The notes below the pieces were generated by a model, which saw nothing but the letters and a program-made list of their open reading frames with translations, searched no databases and was not told where the DNA came from. Both the position numbers and the translations under genes were made by a program. From assembly GCA_964590395.1 (NCBI GenBank), contig CAZPVT010000020.1, forward strand, positions 1-64,000: a DNA stretch of 64,000 nucleotides, given 5' to 3'. The stretch's first letter is position 1; each line of letters opens with the position of its first letter. The DNA is from JAOABP01 sp964590395. Its GTDB lineage: Bacteria > Hydrothermota > Tepidihabitantia > Tepidihabitantales > Tepidihabitantaceae. Positions 7,365-14,919 of the stretch are shown one piece after another.

Positions 7365-9321
7365 CATTCTCCTGATTCTGCTTGCCCTGTTGAGTTATCG
7401 GCAGCAGTTACACCCAAAGGGTGGCTGGGGGCTTTTGGCTCTGCGTCTGGTGGTGCTCGGTATCTTGATTTTTATTCTACTCGGTACCGTGCTAAGTTTT
7501 GCATGGCAGGAGAGGCCGGGTCGGGTGGTGTTACTTCTTGACCGTTCACTTAGTATGAAGGCGATCGGTGCGGATAGTGCTGTGCTGGCAACTGCGGAAA
7601 AGATCCGGTTGAATCTGCCCGAAAGGTTTCAGCTCGAATTGTGGAATCTCGGAGAGAGTGCGGTTAAAGGGGTAAGCGTGCAGTTTGCGGAACGGACCGA
7701 AATAGGCAGGGCACTGGAACTGGTAACGAAAACCAAGCCCGCGGCAATTTTCCTGCTGAGTGATGGTCAGGATAATGGCGCACAGGAGCCGGTTGGGGTG
7801 GTGAGGGAGTCTGGGGTGCCGGTTTATGCGATCGGATTCGGTGCAGATGAGGCACGTAATCTGCGGCTGACCGAGATAGAGCTTCCCGATAAGGTTTATG
7901 TGGGTGATACTGTTAAGATGAGGGTGCGGTTGCTATCGGTCGGAGGGAGGTTGAACGAGCAGGCGCGTTTAGCAGTTGATGGGCAGTTCAGGCAGCTGGT
8001 ACTGGGTCCGGGTGTTATAGAGCAGGAGGTGGAGTTTAGTCTGATTTTTAATCAGCCCGGCAGAAGAGAGGTGCATTTTAAACTGGAGAGTTTGCCTGAT
8101 GAGGTCAGTTATCTTGACAATCAGCAGACCAGGGTGCTGGATGTCCAGCCCGCGCGAAAAAGTTGTATTTATATTACAAACCGACCCGGCGTTGGGACCA
8201 GGTTTATCCTTAATGCGGTAAGGAAAAATCCGCGCTTAGCGGTAAAAGAGGTGGTGGCACTAAGTGGTAACTTATCTATACCTGGTGATCCGGATAAATT
8301 CCGGTTGTATATTCTGGATGGTGTTGATGGTACGGTTGAAAGTGAAAACCTCTGGCGTGGTTTGCGTCAGCGGGTTGAGGCGGGAGCCGGGGTTTTGTTG
8401 GTTGCGGGTCCGGATTTTAAACCCGCAGGCGAGTTGAGCCGGTTGATGCCGATAGTGGAGTGGCAGAGACTAACTGGCAGTTTTACAACTATTCCAGGGG
8501 ATGACAGGATGGATTGGGTCGGGATGAAAACCGGGGAAATTAACCCAAACGAATTACCACCTTTTACCATGATGATTTCTGGCAAACCCAGAGAGGATGC
8601 GACAGTATGGCTGGAGGCGGCTGAGAACGGGCTGCCATTACTGGTCAGTATGCGGTTTGGGCTGGGCAGGGTGGTTTATCTGGCAGGATATCCTTTCTGG
8701 CGCTGGGGTTTTGGTAGCGGTTTTCTTGTGGGGAAGGAGACACCGCTTGATTTTCTCCTGAAGCAGATCATTGGTTATCTTACCGAAACCGATACGGTGC
8801 TGTTTAAACTGGATAGTGAGGCAGGGGCTTATATGAGTGGTGAGCCGATAAGGCTAAAACTTCGGGCAAGAAAGCAGACCGGTGATTTCTGGGAAGGGCT
8901 GGATGTGCGGGTAGCGGTTGATAGTGGAGGTTTATGGGTGCCGATGCGTGAGCGAGGTCAGGGGGTTTATGAGGCAACGGTGCTGGGAGCAGGTCCGGGC
9001 GAGCATTATGCGGTGGCTGAGGTGCGGAGCGGTGAGCAATTTTTGGGGCAGAGCCGGGTTGAATTTTTTATCACCGAGCAGAGCGTAGAGTTAACCAGGC
9101 TGGGTTTAAACCGCCTTTTACTCAGAAGACTGGCAGAGGTTAACGGAGGCTGGTTTGTTCGGGCAGAGAGCCTTAATCCTGCTGATGTTGGTAATATCAA
9201 TGTGAAGGTTTACCAGCGCAGGGTGGTGCTGGATCCAAGAAATAGCCCTTGGTGGTTTGCTGTGATGGCGGTGCTTCTCGGGTTGGAGATAATACTGAGA
9301 AGGCGCCGGGGGTTGTATTAG
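7348..9321 (+). CDS. VWA-domain membrane protein with GATase-like domain (BatA-related)
   Basis: 657 residues. Two N-terminal membrane segments (residues about 3-16 and 26-50) precede a von Willebrand A domain with a complete MIDAS: DRSLS (Asp68), the Thr in ERTEIG, and LLSDGQDNG. An Ig-like region follows, then a class-I-glutamine-amidotransferase-like fold (about 270-480, YILDGVDGT, GAGVLLVAGPDF, GRVVYLAGYPFWRW). A C-terminal membrane helix (about 634-650) ends the protein. This matches large VWA proteins of the BatA/DUF4159 type that sit in the inner membrane facing the periplasm. The role is unknown; metal-dependent protein binding is likely. Confidence 0.75.
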   Translation: MSIVISILLILLALLSYRQQLHPKGGWGLLALRLVVLGILIFILLGTVLSFAWQERPGRVVLLLDRSLSMKAIGADSAVLATAEKIRLNLPERFQLELWNLGESAVKGVSVQFAERTEIGRALELVTKTKPAAIFLLSDGQDNGAQEPVGVVRESGVPVYAIGFGADEARNLRLTEIELPDKVYVGDTVKMRVRLLSVGGRLNEQARLAVDGQFRQLVLGPGVIEQEVEFSLIFNQPGRREVHFKLESLPDEVSYLDNQQTRVLDVQPARKSCIYITNRPGVGTRFILNAVRKNPRLAVKEVVALSGNLSIPGDPDKFRLYILDGVDGTVESENLWRGLRQRVEAGAGVLLVAGPDFKPAGELSRLMPIVEWQRLTGSFTTIPGDDRMDWVGMKTGEINPNELPPFTMMISGKPREDATVWLEAAENGLPLLVSMRFGLGRVVYLAGYPFWRWGFGSGFLVGKETPLDFLLKQIIGYLTETDTVLFKLDSEAGAYMSGEPIRLKLRARKQTGDFWEGLDVRVAVDSGGLWVPMRERGQGVYEATVLGAGPGEHYAVAEVRSGEQFLGQSRVEFFITEQSVELTRLGLNRLLLRRLAEVNGGWFVRAESLNPADVGNINVKVYQRRVVLDPRNSPWWFAVMAVLLGLEIILRRRRGLY

Positions 9322-9340
9322 CATTAACCGAAAGGGGTAT

Positions 9341-10021
9341 ATGAGGGTGGGTAATTTTAGCCGACCGACAGGAAATCGAAGATGGTTCTGGCTATTTCTG
9401 TTTTTGCTGATACCGGTGGTGGTTAATGCCGGCACAGGTGAGAGACTGGCGTTCTGGTTGAGTTCCAGGGGAGTGAGTCCACAGCTTGTGGTCTTTCTGA
9501 TTGCGATGGTACCGATTATTGAGTTAAGAGGTGCGGTACCGATCGGCAACAACCTTTTTAACCTGCCTTTGTGGCAGACGGTTCTTCTGTCAATTCTGGG
9601 TAATATGGTGCCGATTGTCCTGATTCTGCACTTTCTGGAGCGGCTGGTGGTGTGGCTTGGTAAGTTCGGGTTTTTCCGGCGGTTTTTTGACTGGCTTTTT
9701 GCCCGGACAAGGAGGAGAAGCGGTGTAATCCAGCGGTTTGAGTTCTGGGGGCTGGTGCTGTTTGTGGGTATCCCATTACCGATGACCGGGGCGTGGACCG
9801 GTTCAGTTGCTGCGGTTCTTCTGGGACTTCCTTACTGGCGGGCATTACTGGGAATATTTTTCGGTGTTCTGTTAGCGGCGATAATTGTTACCACCCTCTC
9901 CTGTTTAGAATGGTGGGGACTGGTGATTGTGGCAGTGGTTTTGCTTTTGGTGCTGATCCGGCAGTTACTTTTTAAATCAGGTGTGGGTGACAAAAAGGCA
10001 AAATCGGATTTTAAATTCTAA
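9341..10021 (+). CDS. Small multidrug export protein family (PF06695) membrane protein
   Basis: 226 residues, mostly hydrophobic with about five membrane helices. The family signature MVPIIELRGAVPIG lies at about residues 58-71, and a second one, VGIPLPMTGAWTGS, later. Family knowledge: COG2426, inner-membrane proteins annotated as putative small multidrug exporters, without firm biochemistry. A Shine-Dalgarno-like AAAGGGG lies 4 bases before the ATG. It follows the VWA gene by 19 bases and ends 11 bases from a convergent gene. Confidence 0.85.
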   Translation: MRVGNFSRPTGNRRWFWLFLFLLIPVVVNAGTGERLAFWLSSRGVSPQLVVFLIAMVPIIELRGAVPIGNNLFNLPLWQTVLLSILGNMVPIVLILHFLERLVVWLGKFGFFRRFFDWLFARTRRRSGVIQRFEFWGLVLFVGIPLPMTGAWTGSVAAVLLGLPYWRALLGIFFGVLLAAIIVTTLSCLEWWGLVIVAVVLLLVLIRQLLFKSGVGDKKAKSDFKF

Positions 10022-10032
10022 TCCGACCGGGG

Positions 10033-11928
10033 TCAATTACCCAGACGATATAAAATGGATTTTACTTTATCTGTCTCCGGTGAGCCGGGGGCAATTTGTA
10101 AAAAGCGGTTAAGATAAAATCGGGCGCTGTCGGCTTTGCCTTCAAAAGCAAATACCATACCCTTGTTTTCAATTGCCGAGGGATAATCCGGGTAATATTT
10201 CAAACTCAGGTTGAAGTCACTGATCGCACCATCAGGATCACCTTTTGCATATTTAAGCATACCCCGGCGGTTAACAGTGGCAGCAAACCGCCGACAGAGG
10301 TCCTGGGTCAGGAGGTCAAAATGTTTTTTAGTGTTATACCGTTCAGGACCGGGAAAATGAAGCGGAAAATCCGGCTCAAATGTGGTGTCGGTAACAGGCC
10401 GCAACTCATAGGTCAGTCCGCGGAGTTTGAGGCGATAACTGTGCCAGTTTTCTAAAAAGGTGGTGAAATCCTGCGGAAAATAGTGGACCTTGCGGTCAAC
10501 AAGAGCCTGAATTAAGGTCAGGGCTATCTGCTCAGAGGTCGTTTTTGCCATCTCACCAAACCGGGTGTCACTTAACCTGACCGGTTGATCCCAGAGGTTA
10601 CGGGCAAGTTCAAATGCGGATTTTGGCACCGGGATCTCCGTTTCAAGTTGCTTTAAGTACCAGGGAAAGACCAGATGGTAATGGCTAATGACGGTGATTT
10701 TTTCCTCCGGGGCAGAGATAAGGTTAAGATAGTTAACTCCGTGAAACAGACTGTAATCGTCGGTTAGCAGGATCGCATCTGCGGGTAGTTCTTTACGGAC
10801 CGCGCGGACCAGATCGGTGAGGCCGTGAAAATGGGAACGGTTCTGTCGGGTGTAAAAGATGGCTATCGTTACAACCCAGATGAGGGCTAATAGCGGGCGG
10901 ACCGGGATTTTAGAGTATTTACCCGGATAGGAGATACCGCAGGTGATGATGAGGACAAACCCGAAATAGGCGGGCAGAAAATAGCCCTCCTTGTCCGGAA
11001 TGTTATAGGTTAGCGTGGGCAGGATGGTCAGAAAAGACAGGGCAAAAATGGTAAACAGGACAGGTCGGTTCTTTTTTACCAGATAAAGAATACCCGGAGG
11101 GAAAATTAGCCAGAAAATGGTAAACTGCTGGAAGAGGATTCCGGGCAGGTCTTTAATCTGGGTGAGAAGATAACGGCGGGCACCGGCAAACAGCCGATAT
11201 CGGAAGATCCTGCCGGATAGGTATTCAAAAAGGTCGGCAAGGTTGTTTATTCCTGCCCAGGAGGGCGGATTTTGATTTCGAAACAGAAGGGTAAGATAAA
11301 CCAGTGGTCCCAAGAATAAAAAGGCGACTGAGAGGACTAAAATGCGGGGGTTTGATCCGTACCGGATGCGGAGATAAAGCAGGATTAGGAAGGCGGGCAG
11401 TAAAAAGATGACAAAGAGATGATTGGCAAGCCCAAGCCCGAAAAAAAAGGCAAAGAGCAGAAAGTCTTGGGGTGAGCCCAACTCGTAATAGCGCAATGTG
11501 GTGTAGAAAAGAATTGAGACCAAAAGGGTTTGCAGGGTATAGACCTCAATTGCGGTTGCCTGGCGCCAGAGTTCATAACCTCCTGCCCAGATTAGTGCGC
11601 CCAGGAGAGCAGTAAAACGGTTTTTCGTCAACTGGTGGGCGGTGAGAAACACAAAAAATGCGGAAAGGGCAGCAAACATTCCACTTACCAGATTCAGGCG
11701 AAACGGCAGGGCAAACAGCGGTATTAAAGAAAAAAGGTGCAGGATATTGAGGAGTAACGGATAACCCGGAGGATGTGCCAGTCCAAACGAGCGGGTGATA
11801 ACAACAAACTCGGCAGAGTCAAACCAGTAGATATCCCGGGCAGTGGTGAACAGATAGAGCGTAAACGGAACCAGGAGGGCAAGGAGGGGGTAGAGAGGCA
11901 CCTGCCATTTAAGCCGGAAACCGGGCAC
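10033..11928 (-). CDS. DUF2723 GT-C-like membrane protein with C-terminal TPR
   Basis: 631 residues starting with GTG at 11926-11928. About ten hydrophobic helices fill residues 10-370, with the DUF2723 signature YWFDSAEFVV and GLAHPPGYPL in the first loop. This first loop with acidic residues is typical of GT-C type, lipid-linked-sugar glycosyltransferases. A soluble part follows, and residues about 555-620 hold two TPR repeats (AKGDPDGAISDFNLSLKYYP, EGKADSARFYLNRFLQIAP). It probably transfers sugars or modifies proteins at the periplasmic face; donor and acceptor are unknown. The GTG start is supported by a leaderless promoter whose -10 box ends 5 bases before it. Confidence 0.75.
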   Translation of the reverse strand: MPGFRLKWQVPLYPLLALLVPFTLYLFTTARDIYWFDSAEFVVITRSFGLAHPPGYPLLLNILHLFSLIPLFALPFRLNLVSGMFAALSAFFVFLTAHQLTKNRFTALLGALIWAGGYELWRQATAIEVYTLQTLLVSILFYTTLRYYELGSPQDFLLFAFFFGLGLANHLFVIFLLPAFLILLYLRIRYGSNPRILVLSVAFLFLGPLVYLTLLFRNQNPPSWAGINNLADLFEYLSGRIFRYRLFAGARRYLLTQIKDLPGILFQQFTIFWLIFPPGILYLVKKNRPVLFTIFALSFLTILPTLTYNIPDKEGYFLPAYFGFVLIITCGISYPGKYSKIPVRPLLALIWVVTIAIFYTRQNRSHFHGLTDLVRAVRKELPADAILLTDDYSLFHGVNYLNLISAPEEKITVISHYHLVFPWYLKQLETEIPVPKSAFELARNLWDQPVRLSDTRFGEMAKTTSEQIALTLIQALVDRKVHYFPQDFTTFLENWHSYRLKLRGLTYELRPVTDTTFEPDFPLHFPGPERYNTKKHFDLLTQDLCRRFAATVNRRGMLKYAKGDPDGAISDFNLSLKYYPDYPSAIENKGMVFAFEGKADSARFYLNRFLQIAPGSPETDKVKSILYRLGN

Positions 11929-11933
11929 AGGGA

Positions 11934-11961
11934 AGTTTAAGTGAGTTTAAAGATAAGTCAA
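11934..11961 (-). promoter_or_regulatory. Leaderless promoter of DUF2723 gene
   Basis: Minus-strand TTGACT at 11956-11961, 16-base spacer, TAAACT at 11934-11939, five bases, then the GTG start codon. Confidence 0.55.
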
Positions 11962-12218
11962 TGGCAAAGACCATGCTATAGCCGGCACAAAACCCTGGTT
12001 TATGCTTTAGCCGGAATCGGGGATGATAGGATAGCGACAGGTCTCCTCTTTGGGGTGGTTTATACCGGGTCTTGAACGGTTGATAATGTCCTTAGGGATA
12101 CGGTTCCGGGGATGGGGGCAAAAAATCGGCAAAATCAGGGTTAAATCACAATTTTTCAATAAGATAACAGAAAAAGACCGCACGGGGAAATTTAACCTAA
12201 AAGTTAAAAAATTTGGAA

Positions 12219-12238
12219 CCATTTTTATGGAAAAATGG
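12219..12238. repeat. Perfect 8+8 inverted repeat
   Basis: Arms CCATTTTT and AAAAATGG around ATGG, in the intergenic region just before the repeat remnant. On either strand it could form a short hairpin. The function is unknown. Confidence 0.4.
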
Positions 12239-12256
12239 CAATGCTCAAACGCGGAG

Positions 12257-12345
12257 AGATTGCTTCCTGCCTACGGCAGTTCGCAATGACCCGGGAAAAG
12301 GTCATTAAAGACCGGGTCCGTCAGTCTAAGCAATCTATCAGCGGG
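12257..12345. repeat. Degenerate copy of dispersed palindromic repeat
   Basis: Contains a right half, from GATTGC through TTCCTGCC to TCGCAATGAC (12257-12290), nearly identical to the right half at 14719-14752. At 12329-12345 it also has GCAATCTATCAGCGG, the same words as the left half at 14682. The two halves are in inverted order compared with the intact copy, so this copy is rearranged. Confidence 0.5.
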
Positions 12346-12359
12346 TTAACTGGCAAATC

Positions 12360-12377
12360 CGTGTCACCTTTGACACG
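12360..12377. promoter_or_regulatory. Inverted repeat, candidate operator
   Basis: CGTGTCA-CCTT-TGACACG, perfect 7-base arms, ending 7 bases before a TTGACA at 12385-12390. A TATAAT at 12405-12410 follows after only 14 bases, shorter than the usual 16 in this window, so this promoter may need an activator. Symmetry and position suggest a regulator site. Confidence 0.4.
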
Positions 12378-12454
12378 ATTTTACTTGACAGCAGAGAGAG
12401 AGAATATAATTATATCGCAGTCAGACTAAAAACCTGGCTGTGAAAGGAGTAAGG

Positions 12455-12817
12455 ATGTCAACGAACAACACACCTATGTCAGATGCAATAAAACTGTGTA
12501 GTCTACGTGCCGTTGTCTTTCTTCTGTTTCTGCTCCCGTTAATTTCCGCGAATGCCAAAACTGCTACCTATGTAATTATGGGGAAATATCAACAAGGAAG
12601 TCAATGGATCTGTCCCGATCCTGATAGCACTTTATGTGCGCGTGTCCGATGGATGTCAAATGACCGTCTGCATCTGGTTGTCGAAACTGTTGAGTCACCT
12701 GGCTCCTAATTCCGGGTGTATGAAGTCTGGTTAAATGAGCCTTGGCCCGATTCAACCGAAGAGGTTCAGGGTGCTGACCTTAAATATAGTCAGGTGATAC
12801 CGATTCAACCGGAATAA
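12455..12817 (+). pseudogene. Small exported protein, interrupted by in-frame TAA
   Basis: The start ATG at 12455 has a strong AAAGGAG seven bases upstream. It encodes a hydrophobic export signal (AVVFLLFLLPLISANA) and about 60 further residues before TAA at 12707-12709. The same frame continues without a stop for 35 more codons (FRVYEVWLNEPWPDSTEE...) to a TAA at 12815-12817 that overlaps the ATG of the next gene (TAATG). This coupling suggests the longer frame is the ancestral gene and the TAA is a nonsense change or sequencing error; CAA to TAA would suffice. I do not recognise the family. A truncated 84-residue protein could also be functional. Confidence 0.55.
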
Positions 12818-14583
12818 TGAGTCAATACATTTCGGGGGGGAGAAGGGGGTGCTTTCTCCTTCTCCCCGTTCTTATCGCGGTTACAGTTTCTGGCGGGTCA
12901 CTGCGAGAAATGCAAACCGATAGAATAAGTCAGGTCATAAACAGTAACAAAGTAGTGGCCTGTTTCTTAAGAAGCCTGCCGGTTCCTTACCGGACTGATA
13001 CTGCATATGTTTTCATTATTGATCCAATGCGTGCTCCAAGAATTGAGGGGGTGATAAATGCTTTCATCTATTATCTACGCAAGGGAGGGGTGAAGTCTGA
13101 CATTATTACGTTGGTTATCACCAGCCGCAAACGCGCCGCAGAGAAGTACCTACAGAGGAAAAATTTTACGGCTGACTACAATCTGGTTGTTGACAAAGGT
13201 CACGAAAGTTTTCTTAAATCATTTGTTTTTAACCGCGGCGATTTTGGCGTCCCATTTGTCGCTAAGTTTTCGGTCAAGACCGGTCAGTTGTTATCATCCT
13301 ATTCGTTAGGAGGAACAATCGACTCTGCTTCAGTTGCCTGGTTCATTAGCGACACCACTAAACCAGTGGCCCAGAGACCAGCGAGTGCAGACCTACCGAG
13401 CGTCCGGGTCAAAACCGATCCCTTTATGCTTCGCTGTGAACGACTGCTAAAATTATTAAGTGATGACGAACACCCTATTTCGACGTCCTACTGGGTGAGT
13501 GTTGCCCCTTCAGGTAGATGGTTGGCGTTCAATGATAAACTCACAAACTTTATTTACATTTTTGACCTGAACTCGGGGAAATTGGCTAATGTTTTACACC
13601 CTGATAAAAGCGAGTATATGCTATTCTGTTCGAGTGCGCTGGAGCATGTTTATCATTTTATGAATCAAAGCAATATGGCAATGTATTTAGGCCATTGCTT
13701 CTTTGACGACTCAACACTGCTGATTTCTGCCAGCCTCCCCAAAGTCGTCCCGGTAATCTGGGAAGGGGATTCTGAATACGGTTTTTACAACATGCCGGTA
13801 TTTATCAAAAAAGGTGTCCATGATAATAATAAACTGCTGAATTATGTCGTCATTCAGTCTTTACCCGATACTGTTCCAGGCTCGGTTTTGCACTCCCAAC
13901 CGTCTTTTTTATCACAGGCAGGACTCATATTTTTACCATACTCAAGAGGTTGGCCAAGAGGCAATCAGACACTCAGCGAAAAAATTATTCCCCGGGAAAA
14001 CCCCTTCACCGATGAGTTTTACAGGCAACCGCTTTATCTTTTTGCCGCTTATCGACCATCGGGCGAATTTAGCGGGTTCTGGGGTCAATTAAACGAAAGG
14101 GTTCAGCGTCTTCGGCTTGGGTATTATTGGCCAGGTATAAAATTAGCAAAGTTTCTGGACGGTAAATTCTATTTGAGTGACGGATGTTCCGAAAAAATAT
14201 ATGTCTATAATCAAGAGACTTATTTGATTGACTCAATTGAAATCTTTAATGCTTCCCCACTGGTCTTCCCACAGGTTGACAGATTAAAAGAACCGGAGCT
14301 TTATCTCAGTGAAGCCTTCAAACTAAACTTCCGGGCAGAAATCAAGGATTTTTTGGTCACATCAAACTGGTGCTATGTACTTGTGCTCTGGAATAAAAAC
14401 CAGCCGATTGTTTACAAGGTGGGTCTCAGTGACCCCAAAACCTACAAATACGCTCTGCCCATTAGATACATAGGCAAAGAGGCAAAGTATTATCTTTTGC
14501 GGGAGACGCCATCCGGTGTGTCCGTAGTTTCGCTTCTGGAGTCCTCAGATGAAACCTGGTACTGTGAATTCAAACTGCCCTGA
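12817..14583 (+). CDS. Unrecognised exported protein, thioredoxin-like N-part plus propeller-like C-part
   Basis: 588 residues with a hydrophobic N-terminus (GCFLLLPVLIAVTVSGG). Residues about 60-170 read like a thioredoxin/peroxiredoxin fold without the CxxC (TAYVFIIDPMRAPRIEGV..., NLVVDKGHESFLKSF..., VPFVAKFSVKTGQLL). The rest has repeated beta-blade words (YWVSVAPSGRWLAFNDK, NFIYIFDLNSGKLAN, KIYVYNQETYLIDSIEI). This resembles six-bladed-propeller lipoproteins of Bacteroidetes-like bacteria, but that is only a fold guess. Its ATG overlaps the stop of the upstream small gene. By eye it is richer in A/T than its neighbours and lies between copies of a dispersed repeat, consistent with a moved-in cassette. 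Confidence 0.6.
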   Translation: MSQYISGGRRGCFLLLPVLIAVTVSGGSLREMQTDRISQVINSNKVVACFLRSLPVPYRTDTAYVFIIDPMRAPRIEGVINAFIYYLRKGGVKSDIITLVITSRKRAAEKYLQRKNFTADYNLVVDKGHESFLKSFVFNRGDFGVPFVAKFSVKTGQLLSSYSLGGTIDSASVAWFISDTTKPVAQRPASADLPSVRVKTDPFMLRCERLLKLLSDDEHPISTSYWVSVAPSGRWLAFNDKLTNFIYIFDLNSGKLANVLHPDKSEYMLFCSSALEHVYHFMNQSNMAMYLGHCFFDDSTLLISASLPKVVPVIWEGDSEYGFYNMPVFIKKGVHDNNKLLNYVVIQSLPDTVPGSVLHSQPSFLSQAGLIFLPYSRGWPRGNQTLSEKIIPRENPFTDEFYRQPLYLFAAYRPSGEFSGFWGQLNERVQRLRLGYYWPGIKLAKFLDGKFYLSDGCSEKIYVYNQETYLIDSIEIFNASPLVFPQVDRLKEPELYLSEAFKLNFRAEIKDFLVTSNWCYVLVLWNKNQPIVYKVGLSDPKTYKYALPIRYIGKEAKYYLLRETPSGVSVVSLLESSDETWYCEFKLP

Positions 14584-14666
14584 TACCTAAAATCCAGACT
14601 GAAGATAACAGCGCAATTCGAAAACTGATTGGCCGATAAAGACCGGCAGGCTATTTCCCATTTTTT

Positions 14667-14752
14667 GTCATTGCGAGCGTGGCAATCTATCAGCGGATAA
14701 GGCAAGTGATACGCAAAGGGATTGCTTCCTGCCTTTGGCAGTTCGCAATGAC
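14667..14752. repeat. Palindromic intergenic repeat element, best copy
   Basis: 86 bases bounded by a perfect 10-base terminal inverted repeat (GTCATTGCGA ... TCGCAATGAC), with a second inner pair GCAATC ... GATTGC. It encodes nothing. The design is that of a non-autonomous mobile repeat or a REP-like hairpin; similar GTCATTGCGAG repeats are frequent in environmental bacterial genomes. Confidence 0.65.
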
Positions 14753-14764
14753 CGGAAGAAGGAT

Positions 14765-14886
14765 GTCATTGTGAGGGCGAAGTCCGTGGCAATCTGTCAG
14801 CGTTGTAATTGGGTTTATCGCTTTGAGATTGTTGTGGCTTTTGCCACCTGACCGGGGCAGAGGTCGTTATTGCTCCTCACAATGAC
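14765..14886. repeat. Second palindromic repeat element, diverged
   Basis: 122 bases bounded by GTCATTGTGAG ... CTCACAATGAC, a variant of the same terminal repeat, 12 bases from the previous copy. The interior shares GTGGCAATCTGTCAGCG with the left arm of the other copy but is longer. Confidence 0.6.
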
Positions 14887-14919
14887 AGAATTAATGGCCA
14901 AAAGAGAAAAAGAGGGGCA

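Larger units (their letters stand above)
11929..12454. other. 526-base intergenic region with inverted repeats and repeat remnants
   Basis: No convincing gene. It holds the promoter of the DUF2723 gene, an A/T-rich stretch with two inverted repeats (TTTAAC...GTTAAA at 12191-12208; CCATTTTT-ATGG-AAAAATGG at 12219-12238), fragments of the dispersed repeat, and the promoter/operator region of the downstream cassette. Short open frames here lack start signals and overlap the repeats. Confidence 0.6.
14584..14919. other. Intergenic region filled by two palindromic repeat elements
   Basis: 336 bases without a gene, between the convergent propeller-like gene and the GT-C gene. It is occupied almost entirely by the two repeat elements at 14667-14752 and 14765-14886. 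Confidence 0.7.

Noticed and set aside
12385..12410. Ordinary promoter TTGACA/TATAAT for the 12.4-kb cassette
   Set aside because: The spacer is only 14 bases, so I did not list it as a separate confident promoter and mention it with the operator instead.
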